A program made the position numbers and the translations under genes. Below the pieces are notes generated by a model. That model was not told the origin of the DNA and did no database searches. It was given only the letters and a program-made list of their open reading frames with translations. From an uncultured Eubacterium sp. (GTDB lineage Bacteria > Bacillota > Clostridia > Lachnospirales > Lachnospiraceae), in assembly GCA_900548465.1 (NCBI GenBank), contig URKY01000029.1, positions 1 to 31,471 of the forward strand: a stretch of DNA of 31,471 bases, read 5' to 3'. Shown here piece by piece: positions 1-7,266 of the stretch (position 1 is the stretch's first letter; each line of letters begins with the position of its first letter).

Positions 1-2014
1 TCTGCCGGAAAAAGTCCCTTGAAAAAGTTGTGACTTTGGAAGAAAAGTCCCTTGACCATTTATGTAATTTGGGTTCATTTACCGCCACTATATCAGGATG
101 ATTACTGTTTTTCACATTTACTTCTCTATTCCCTGTTGAGAATTTAAATGTTTGTTCTGCATAACTTTTTAATTCACTGTAAATGTATGAAATTTTATCA
201 TTTCTAATTCCAGCCTTTGACCTTGCTACTTCTATACTATCTATATCCTTGAGCTGAGTATTGTGATATTTTGTGCTATCAATATTATCATAGATGGTTT
301 TTATTAATGCTTTTACATTATCTATTCTATTTGATAATTCTTTTAGACTCTCATCGGTCATATTTTCTTCAATAAGTTTCTTTTCCTCTTCCAAGTCCCT
401 TTTATTGTCTTCTTTCATATCGCTGTTGGTTTTGTCTAACTTCTCAGACTGATTCTTCCAATCTTCATACGCGTCAACAGTTTTTTTAATCAATCCAGAG
501 TTTGAATCTCCGATTTTTTTCATATATTTTTTTGCATTTTTTAAATGATCATCTGCCTTTTGAAATTTATAATAATATTCCTTATATTTACTACATATAT
601 TATATATCTTTTCATTTGTTGCTGTAGTACCTATTGTTCCTATTTTACCGTTAGTACCTGCTGTTCCGATGTCTAAAGTTGACTTTCCCTGAACAGCTTC
701 TTTAGATATCTGATTTAATAATTTAGCTGTACTCCCATAAAAACCACTATCTTTAAAATCTTTGGTTAACCCTATATATATATATGCTAAACTCTGACTT
801 TCATTTTTAATTGAAAACGAAATTGTTTTGTCTCCTGCGAACTGTCCATTCCCAATATAATTAATAATGTCAATATCATGTCTAATATTAATCGTTGCTG
901 TCTGATTGGTGTTTTCACAGGCATTATTAAACAACCAATATTGTCTGCACATTTCTTTTGCTGCACTTATATATTCATTATATATATTTATATTTGCGTT
1001 TATTAACTCAATAGATTTTGTCCAATACTGTGTTCTATATATTGTATTGTCAAATGTATAATAATTCCAGATAGTGTCCTGTGCACTTTCCTTTTTTTGA
1101 ATATATGTTGATATACTATCTAAAAATTTATTTGCTCTACCCTGTACATCGCTTGTCGTCGCTTTATTCTCCGAGTCAAACTTTTTATCTTCTCCAAAAT
1201 CTGAATCATTATATTCACTTACCTTATATCTAAATTTTTCAGGCTCAAAAGTAGATGATCCATTTGTATTACATAAATCAAAGACCATTTTGGTATGTAT
1301 CTTTCTATAATCTGCTTTAAAATTCTTTGTGATATCCGGTACTACCTGATCATTTATATAATTCTGATTTAAGTTTAATTTTCTAAACTCTCTAAGTTCA
1401 TCATAAAGTTTTTTTAACATCTCCAACAATTCATTTTCGGCTTCATAATAATCCTGTTTTTCTTCTGTAACCTTTGCTTCTACTTTTGCCGTTCTTGAAC
1501 TTTCTGCCACCTTCTTAATCGTATCAAGAAGACCGGACATCAAGTCTATTGGTGCACGATATTTCATAAATTCAACAACTTGTTGTTTTACAAGTGCAGG
1601 ATTTGCCAAATTACTATTTTCAACCGGTGATATTTCCACATTAGCTGCATTTATATCTAACAAGTCTGCTATATTCTCATCAAATGCCTGATCCAGTTTT
1701 CCTACGATTTCTTCTGTCTCTGCATTTCCAATACCCTGTGACTTTAATGACTCAACAAAATATTGTTTAACTGTTTCTTTTAAATCCTCCGTATCTTGGC
1801 AAGACCCCAAAAGTCCGTATATTTCATTCAACTGTTCATCATATTCCGTCAGCATAGTATTCAATGCCAAATTCCCTGCTGATTCTACAACTGGCTTAGC
1901 CAACTCCATTCTACTTGCGTCTACAAACATACTACATACCGTAATTGTTGGAACTAATATAATTACTAAAAAAACAGTTACTGCTCCGCTTTGCTTAGAA
2001 AATAACTTTAACAC
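1..2014 (-). CDS. TadG/DUF5702-like pilus-associated protein (partial, 3' end outside window)
   Basis: The frame is open from a GTG at 2014 to the window edge (671 codons, no stop), so the C-terminus is missing. The GTG has a GAGGTG ribosome site 14 bases after the preceding gene's stop. Residues 8-35 form one hydrophobic pilin-like segment preceded by the short sequence KQSGAVTVF, as in TadE/TadG proteins. A long hydrophilic, helix-rich region follows with no further membrane span. This shape and its place after TadE match the large DUF5702/TadG-like proteins that end Clostridia tad operons. The likely role is a minor pilus-associated protein exposed outside the membrane. The last visible residues contain a short duplication (SRDF twice). 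The family name is from memory of layout, not a search. Confidence 0.75.
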   Translation of the reverse strand, partial: MLKLFSKQSGAVTVFLVIILVPTITVCSMFVDASRMELAKPVVESAGNLALNTMLTEYDEQLNEIYGLLGSCQDTEDLKETVKQYFVESLKSQGIGNAETEEIVGKLDQAFDENIADLLDINAANVEISPVENSNLANPALVKQQVVEFMKYRAPIDLMSGLLDTIKKVAESSRTAKVEAKVTEEKQDYYEAENELLEMLKKLYDELREFRKLNLNQNYINDQVVPDITKNFKADYRKIHTKMVFDLCNTNGSSTFEPEKFRYKVSEYNDSDFGEDKKFDSENKATTSDVQGRANKFLDSISTYIQKKESAQDTIWNYYTFDNTIYRTQYWTKSIELINANINIYNEYISAAKEMCRQYWLFNNACENTNQTATINIRHDIDIINYIGNGQFAGDKTISFSIKNESQSLAYIYIGLTKDFKDSGFYGSTAKLLNQISKEAVQGKSTLDIGTAGTNGKIGTIGTTATNEKIYNICSKYKEYYYKFQKADDHLKNAKKYMKKIGDSNSGLIKKTVDAYEDWKNQSEKLDKTNSDMKEDNKRDLEEEKKLIEENMTDESLKELSNRIDNVKALIKTIYDNIDSTKYHNTQLKDIDSIEVARSKAGIRNDKISYIYSELKSYAEQTFKFSTGNREVNVKNSNHPDIVAVNEPKLHKWSRDFSSKVTTFSRDFFRQ

Positions 2015-2028
2015 TTTTCACCTCATCA

Positions 2029-2631
2029 CTACTTCAAAAAATCTTTTACCTTTTGTATTGCTTCTTGTATCTTTTTATTAGATTCAACGTAATTTTTAGC
2101 CATATTAATATTATTAATAAATTCAGCAGAATCAGATACCGGAACAGAATCATAAGACGACATTGTTGATAATTTTATTTCCTGCCCTAAAATAGTGATC
2201 GGCAAGTCAATATTATATTTTGCCTGCACGTCAAAAGTACTATACACAACAAAATTAGAAAATTTTGCATCTACAATCATACCTTTAGGTTGCATGCCCT
2301 TAAAAAAACCTACTCCCTTGCATTTATCCATTACCTGTGATTCAACCTGAGTGATTATTTCGCCCATGCTTCCAAAATATCTGTATGGTTTTACATCCAC
2401 ATTACTGGTATCAGATACTACGCTTCCATCTTTTAAAGTTTGCAAATATAATGGATCTGCACATTGCTGTGCTCCCCACTGAGCATACGTGGATACGTAA
2501 TTGTCTATTTTTGATCTTTGATATAATACATTTCCATAAAATATTATTAGAAAAACAACACAAAACATAATCGGGAATACAATTGTGGCTTCAACAACCA
2601 TAACTGCACCCTTTTCTTTTTTTGCAATCAT
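2029..2631 (-). CDS. TadE-like pseudopilin
   Basis: A 200-residue protein with an N-terminal pilin-like segment: a short charged leader (MIAKKEKGAV), then a hydrophobic helix at about residues 9-32 with the Glu (VVEAT) typical of TadE family members. The rest is a soluble, mixed alpha/beta domain expected outside the membrane. TadE/TadF pseudopilins are processed by the prepilin peptidase and assist pilus assembly. No strong ribosome site is visible before the ATG, which suggests coupling to upstream translation or a weak start. It lies between the Flp pilin and the large TadG-like gene in one direction. Confidence 0.8.
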   Translation of the reverse strand: MIAKKEKGAVMVVEATIVFPIMFCVVFLIIFYGNVLYQRSKIDNYVSTYAQWGAQQCADPLYLQTLKDGSVVSDTSNVDVKPYRYFGSMGEIITQVESQVMDKCKGVGFFKGMQPKGMIVDAKFSNFVVYSTFDVQAKYNIDLPITILGQEIKLSTMSSYDSVPVSDSAEFINNINMAKNYVESNKKIQEAIQKVKDFLK

Positions 2632-2687
2632 ATGTATATATTGGGAATTTATTTATCCCTTTTCCTCTCTTTTCCACTAAAGAAACT

Positions 2688-2709
2688 GTAAGGGACTTAT
2701 GTCCCTTAC
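2688..2709 (-). terminator. Hairpin just after the Flp pilin gene (attenuator-like)
   Basis: A perfect 9-bp stem (GTAAGGGAC / GTCCCTTAC) with a TTAT loop lies 7 bases past the Flp pilin stop. In the direction of transcription only a weak T-rich stretch follows (CAGTTTCTTT), so it is more likely a partial terminator or RNA-stabilising hairpin than a full stop. This would allow more pilin than downstream pseudopilin message. Confidence 0.6.
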
Positions 2710-2715
2710 CCCTTA

Positions 2716-2958
2716 TTAATTAACTGACGGTTTTTTTATTGCATCCTGCACTTTTGAGTCGCCGTTTATTGCTCCGAACATCTTACCAACTAATTCTGCA
2801 AGTTTGTCTCTAAATACAAGTGCAATCGCAATTGCAACAGCTATTAACACAATAATAGCAACTACATTTACTTCTCCTGACTCTTTCTTAAAGAAGCCCT
2901 TTAATGATTCTTTCATTGCTTCTTTAGCAATCATTCCTTTGATTAATAACATATCCAT
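2716..2958 (-). CDS. Flp-type major pilin (Flp1-like)
   Basis: An 80-residue protein with a long leader of about 28 residues ending in KKESG, then EVNVVAIIVLIAVAIAIALVF, a hydrophobic helix with the Glu close to the predicted cut site, and a short amphipathic tail. This is the architecture of small Flp/Tad pilins, which the TadV-type peptidase cleaves and TadA/B/C polymerise into the pilus shaft. The start has a strong GGAGG site. The position directly after tadC and before a hairpin fits the main structural subunit. The leader is longer than in proteobacterial Flp; start sites at Met9 or Met15 are possible but have poorer ribosome sites. Confidence 0.85.
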   Translation of the reverse strand: MDMLLIKGMIAKEAMKESLKGFFKKESGEVNVVAIIVLIAVAIAIALVFRDKLAELVGKMFGAINGDSKVQDAIKKPSVN

Positions 2959-2991
2959 TTGATATTTCCTCCTTTTTTTAATTGTTGTATA

Positions 2992-3864
2992 TTAAACGCC
3001 TAAATTTCCAAAAATAGGCACTAATATCATAATTAAAATTCCTATAAACATAAGAAATATTGGTATCATCAACTGCGAGGCCGCTTTTTCAGCCTTATGC
3101 TTCACCAACGCCTGTTTCATCTGCCATACTTCTTTACTTTGCTGTTGAAGCATACTTACCAATTCTGCATTTCCCTTAGTTACCCCCTGAGTTATGGTAG
3201 ATACAAAACGCTTAATTTCCGGTATTATACATCTGTTTCCAAATGAAAAATATGCCTCTACTTCCGAAGCACCATTATTCATTTCATCGACTGTTTTTTG
3301 CATTTCGATGTAAATATTTGTATCACCGGTATATGCGGTCTCAATCCAAGCATCTTTTAAAATCATTCCTGCATTGGTTAGTAATGCCAATTTAGATACT
3401 ACATCAGAAAAATCACTTAACATTTCATTTGAGCGCTTCCTGATTTTTTGATTTGTCGCATCTCCAAAGTAATAGTAGGCAAGTCCAGTCATCATCAACA
3501 TTAACACTAATCCCATAAACGACGAACTAATACCATACATCACAAATGCAAACACAAACACTACTGATGATATTGACAACTTTTGGGCATATGCCACTCG
3601 TATATAGAAATCTGCATATTTCTTTCCATATAGCACTTCTATTTCTTTTCTTAATTTTCTGTCTTTTTTAGAACGGTATGAATAATGGATCATCTCCATC
3701 ACACCATATCCCCATCCATATATTTCTTTTAGTGGATAGTCTTTTTCGCTTAATACTTCAAACATTTTATTATACTTCAGCCCTCTTACAAAAAAGAAAA
3801 TCCATATTAGTAGAACCATATAGCCTAAGACAATTACCACATAATCTCCAACATTTAAAAACAT
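2992..3864 (-). CDS. tadC: TadC-like inner-membrane platform protein (T2SSF family)
   Basis: A 290-residue polytopic protein. An N-terminal membrane span is at about residues 8-27, two spans at about 96-133, and a last one at about 265-285. Between them is a cytoplasmic helical domain with the T2SF/GspF-type pattern (SKLALLTNAGMILKDAW ... GNRC ... ITQGVTKG). TadB and TadC form the membrane platform on which TadA drives pilin addition. The start has an AGGAGG site, and the gene follows tadB by 11 bases. Confidence 0.88.
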   Translation of the reverse strand: MFLNVGDYVVIVLGYMVLLIWIFFFVRGLKYNKMFEVLSEKDYPLKEIYGWGYGVMEMIHYSYRSKKDRKLRKEIEVLYGKKYADFYIRVAYAQKLSISSVVFVFAFVMYGISSSFMGLVLMLMMTGLAYYYFGDATNQKIRKRSNEMLSDFSDVVSKLALLTNAGMILKDAWIETAYTGDTNIYIEMQKTVDEMNNGASEVEAYFSFGNRCIIPEIKRFVSTITQGVTKGNAELVSMLQQQSKEVWQMKQALVKHKAEKAASQLMIPIFLMFIGILIMILVPIFGNLGV

Positions 3865-3875
3865 ATTACCTCCTA

Positions 3876-4733
3876 TTACACTTTTATATCTAAAATAGAT
3901 TTACCTAAAACATAGGAAATAATAAATATAACAACACCAATGGTTGTAGATATAATACCTATACCTGTAGCAAAGTTTGCTCCAAAATCACCACTCATAA
4001 GCTTTATCATTCCAACTATACCTACCGGCATAACTGTCATCATATTTTGTTCCATCTTGTTTGAAGAAACCATAGATTTGATATCTTCCTCTATTTCCAT
4101 TTTTTCTGAGATAATACTGTGAGTATTTCTAATGATTTCCTTTAAGTTTCCGCCTTTTCGATATGATAGTTTAAATACATTTGCGAAACTCTTTATGTCA
4201 TCAATTCCACTTCTTTCTCCTAAATCCATCAACACGTCTTCAATGTCTATATTGTTATGTATACCTGCTATAATCACTTCCAGTTCTTTAATGATAAATG
4301 CATTTTCATCATACTGAACTTTCATGTCTTCATACACGTTCAAAAACGAATCTGTAACATTCATTCCTGCATTTAATGATGTAGTCAATGAGTCAAGCAT
4401 GTCTCTAAATTGAGTTCTTAACTTTTCAACATTCTTTTCCTGTAAAGTTTTCGTACGAATTGGTACAAAAAACTTTCCTGCAAATCCACCCACACCAACA
4501 CATACAATAAAATCTAAAATATATGTGGCCATTGTGGCATTTCCATATTCATCCTTTGCCAAACCACCATAAAACAGATATCCTACTGCCGCTCCAACTA
4601 GAAAGGCCAACAAAAAGTACATGCTTTTTTCTAGTTTTGACATATAATAAACCTTATAATTTAACACAGGCATATTTGTAGCTGATGTATAATATTGTGG
4701 CTCTTTCTCTTTTTTGTTTTTCTTAAAAAACAT
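3876..4733 (-). CDS. tadB: TadB-like inner-membrane platform protein (T2SSF family)
   Basis: A 285-residue protein with paired membrane segments at about residues 36-56 and 68-90, a cytoplasmic helical T2SF domain (FRDMLDSLTTSLNAGMNVTDSF, RKGGNLKEIIRNT), and paired C-terminal segments at about 233-280. It partners TadC as the platform of the Tad pilus machine. A GGAG ribosome site precedes the ATG. It follows tadA by 14 bases in a tight operon. Confidence 0.88.
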   Translation of the reverse strand: MFFKKNKKEKEPQYYTSATNMPVLNYKVYYMSKLEKSMYFLLAFLVGAAVGYLFYGGLAKDEYGNATMATYILDFIVCVGVGGFAGKFFVPIRTKTLQEKNVEKLRTQFRDMLDSLTTSLNAGMNVTDSFLNVYEDMKVQYDENAFIIKELEVIIAGIHNNIDIEDVLMDLGERSGIDDIKSFANVFKLSYRKGGNLKEIIRNTHSIISEKMEIEEDIKSMVSSNKMEQNMMTVMPVGIVGMIKLMSGDFGANFATGIGIISTTIGVVIFIISYVLGKSILDIKV

Positions 4734-4747
4734 ACTCCACTCCTTAT

Positions 4748-5986
4748 TTATATTTCTTCTTTTATTCCTGTTAATTGAAGTTTATGAATGTTCACCATTT
4801 TGTTTTCTGTTCGTTGCAATCTTCCTGATACTTTTTCAAGAGTGCTATTTTCATCCTCCACAAATTCGTACAGTGGATTCAAAACAATATGACCGTTTTC
4901 GTATCCAACTACTTCTGTAATAGCCATAGTTTTCCTCGAATGGTCTCTTAACCTTGACAAATGAATAATAATATCTACGGCCGATGCAATTTGTTGTCTA
5001 ATAGCTTCAAGGGGAAGTCCTGCCGCTCCCTGAAGAACCATCGTTTCTAAACGGCTAAGCATATCTTCTGTTGAATTGGCGTGACCTGTAGACAGAGAAC
5101 CATCATGTCCTGTATTCATGGCTTGAAGCATATCCAACGCTTCACCTCCACGAACCTCTCCTACCACAATTCGTTCCGGTCTCATTCTAAGGGAAGATTT
5201 TATTAAATCTGTTATTGTTATTGCCCCTGCTCCTGCCGAATTGGCATTTCTTGTTTCCATACTTACAAGGTTTTGTATTCCTGTAATCTGTAACTCAGCA
5301 GAATCTTCAATAGTAATAACTCTTTCATCTTTGGGAATATAATTAGATAACGCATTTAAAAATGTTGTTTTGCCGGAACCGGTGCCACCGCTTATAAAAA
5401 TGTTATATTTTGCTCTTACCAACAGTTCCAATTTGTGTGCGATATCTTTTGTTAACGAGCCATATTGAATTAATTTTTCTATGGTCATAGGAGTTTTTGA
5501 AAATTTTCTAATAGTCATGGTTGGACCGCATAAGGCAATCGGTGGTAATACCACATTTACACGTGATCCATCCGGAAGCCTTGTATCACATATAGGATTT
5601 GCCTGATTTACTTCTCTTCCTGCAAGTCCAACTATTCTTTGTATAACATCTTCCAATCTTCTTTCGCTTTCAAACTGCTTATTCATTTTTTCTACACGTC
5701 CGTTTTTTTCAATAAATATATTATCAGCACCATTAATCATAACTTCTGTAATATTGTCGTCGCTAATAATACTGTCCAGTAATCCAAATCCTCTAATAGA
5801 ACTATAAATCTGCCTTGCTATTTCAATTCGTTCCTCAATAGTGCAATATACATTTTGTAATTTATCTGACACCAGTCCTTCGACTCTTTCTTCCAGTTCT
5901 TCATCGGATAATTTATTTAATGGCAAATTGTCTGTGATATACTGCCTTATATCGCTTACTATTTTTTTTTGTACATCTTCCTGCAT
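4748..5986 (-). CDS. tadA: TadA/CpaF-type secretion ATPase
   Basis: A 412-residue cytoplasmic ATPase of the type II/IV secretion superfamily that powers Tad pilus assembly. Visible signatures are Walker A GGTGSGKTT (200-208), a conserved acidic motif around ITIEDSAEL (225-232), Walker B region ERIVVGEVRG (271-280) and the His box TGHDGSLSTGHANS (292-305). The N-terminal domain (1-150) has the usual PLPDGSRVN-like motif (RLPDGSRVNVV, 136-146). All catalytic motifs look intact. The start has an AGGAG site. It lies between tadZ and tadB. Confidence 0.95.
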   Translation of the reverse strand: MQEDVQKKIVSDIRQYITDNLPLNKLSDEELEERVEGLVSDKLQNVYCTIEERIEIARQIYSSIRGFGLLDSIISDDNITEVMINGADNIFIEKNGRVEKMNKQFESERRLEDVIQRIVGLAGREVNQANPICDTRLPDGSRVNVVLPPIALCGPTMTIRKFSKTPMTIEKLIQYGSLTKDIAHKLELLVRAKYNIFISGGTGSGKTTFLNALSNYIPKDERVITIEDSAELQITGIQNLVSMETRNANSAGAGAITITDLIKSSLRMRPERIVVGEVRGGEALDMLQAMNTGHDGSLSTGHANSTEDMLSRLETMVLQGAAGLPLEAIRQQIASAVDIIIHLSRLRDHSRKTMAITEVVGYENGHIVLNPLYEFVEDENSTLEKVSGRLQRTENKMVNIHKLQLTGIKEEI

Positions 5987-6007
5987 ATCTTTCTCCTATA
6001 GGCAAAC

Positions 6008-7075
6008 TTAAGAATTTATTTTTTCAAGCATCTCACTTCTGCTTTGTAATTGTTCCACTACCTGTTTTATAGTCGCATGTTCAAACCTAGGAACTCCCCC
6101 CACCAATGTTATGTCTAAATTTTCCAACACCTTTCCAGTCTTATTACTAAATTTGTTGTATATTAATTTTGTTTTCGCTAATATTCTTTCATCTTTTTGC
6201 TGTTCAACTATTTTTAAATATTCACATAGTCTGAACAATTTCTTATTTGAAATTTCGCTTCCATCTGAAGATATGACAATAGTATTGGCTAAATGGTTAA
6301 TTTCTCCAAATATTTCTTCAAGAGACAAATCTGCATCCAAAACAATAACATCATAATCAAAGGCTGTTTTTAATACGTTTATGAGCGTTTGAAAATCTTC
6401 TTTTTTCATTTCTGCTGTATCCATAGCCATACTACTTGCCTCATAAAAATTCACACCTGAATCATCAATTCTAACTGCGCTTTCAAGTTTAATGGACAAA
6501 TTGGTTTTTTTGCTTTTAACAGCATATAAAACATCACTAAAAGTTTGATTTCCCGTTCCGGAAAAGAAATAATCTGTACTACCATATTTTTCACAATTGA
6601 TAAACAAAACTTTTAATCCTTTTTGAGACATATTTTTTGCGTATGCCGTGGCAAGTGATGAGCTTCCGGTTCCACCACTGCACCCATAAAAAGCTACTAT
6701 ATTAGTATTTTTATTATCAAATTTTGCTCCTGTAATATTTGAACTTACATCTGCAAATATTTCCAATATTTGCTTATATATCAGTTCCACTTTTTGATAT
6801 TTACAAATAGCTTTTTGTTCATATATTTCTTCAATCCCATTACTATTTACTAAATATGCAAATCCACATTTAGAAGGAATATCATCTACATTTAATTCAA
6901 AATTTTCACTGGCAAGAAATACATCAGGTCTTATAGTATGAATTTCTTCCATTGCCTTTTTTGCATCTGTAAAACTGTAAACTTCCAATTTATCCATGTA
7001 TTTGTTTGTAAACACAGTTGTTATTCGACTTATGTAATTTTTGTCCAAATCTAATATCAGTATTTTAATCTTCAT
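6008..7075 (-). CDS. tadZ: TadZ/CpaE-like localisation protein (MinD/ParA fold, atypical P-loop)
   Basis: A 355-residue protein with an N-terminal receiver-like domain (ILILDLDKNY, residues 5-14, through about 115) and a C-terminal MinD/ParA-type domain starting at NIVAFYGCSGGTGSSSLA (125-142). TadZ/CpaE proteins place the Tad machine at the cell pole and recruit TadA. The deviant Walker A normally carries two lysines (KGGxGKT/S); here the aligned residues read SGGTGSSS (133-140), so both are serine. Walker B-like DVIVLDADL (242-250) is present. ATP hydrolysis is therefore doubtful, as known for other TadZ proteins. This is the first gene of the operon, behind a good promoter. Confidence 0.88.
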   Translation of the reverse strand: MKIKILILDLDKNYISRITTVFTNKYMDKLEVYSFTDAKKAMEEIHTIRPDVFLASENFELNVDDIPSKCGFAYLVNSNGIEEIYEQKAICKYQKVELIYKQILEIFADVSSNITGAKFDNKNTNIVAFYGCSGGTGSSSLATAYAKNMSQKGLKVLFINCEKYGSTDYFFSGTGNQTFSDVLYAVKSKKTNLSIKLESAVRIDDSGVNFYEASSMAMDTAEMKKEDFQTLINVLKTAFDYDVIVLDADLSLEEIFGEINHLANTIVISSDGSEISNKKLFRLCEYLKIVEQQKDERILAKTKLIYNKFSNKTGKVLENLDITLVGGVPRFEHATIKQVVEQLQSRSEMLEKINS

Positions 7076-7146
7076 TTATTTTACCCTTCTTTTACTCTTT
7101 ACATTTGAGTTATTTTGTCTGTATTTGTCATCCCATCTCCTATTGC

Positions 7147-7176
7147 ATTATAAACTATGGTTTAAGTAAATTTTAA
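7147..7176 (-). promoter_or_regulatory. Promoter of the tad operon with AACCATAGTT element
   Basis: On the minus strand: -35 TTAAAA (7171-7176), 18-bp spacer, perfect -10 TATAAT (7147-7152), then GCAA. The spacer holds AACCATAGTT (7153-7162) flush against the -10. The same element and TATAATGCAA recur at the promoter near 15550. About 70 bases separate it from the tadZ start. Confidence 0.65.
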
Positions 7177-7184
7177 TAATAATT

Positions 7185-7219
7185 AAGGGCTAAACGGCTT
7201 TTTATGCCATTTAACCCTT
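7185..7219 (-). terminator. Terminator of the Ig-like surface protein operon
   Basis: A stem of 14 bp (AAGGGCTAAACGGC with GCCATTTAACCCTT, two G-U type pairs) and a 7-base loop lies about 50 bases past the stop of the 7267 gene. In the minus direction it is followed by a modest T-rich run (TTAATTATTA). It sits just upstream of the tad promoter and would insulate the two operons. Confidence 0.7.
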
Positions 7220-7266
7220 TCTTTATATACAGAATGATAGATTTGTTAGTTGGCGCATCTCAATTT

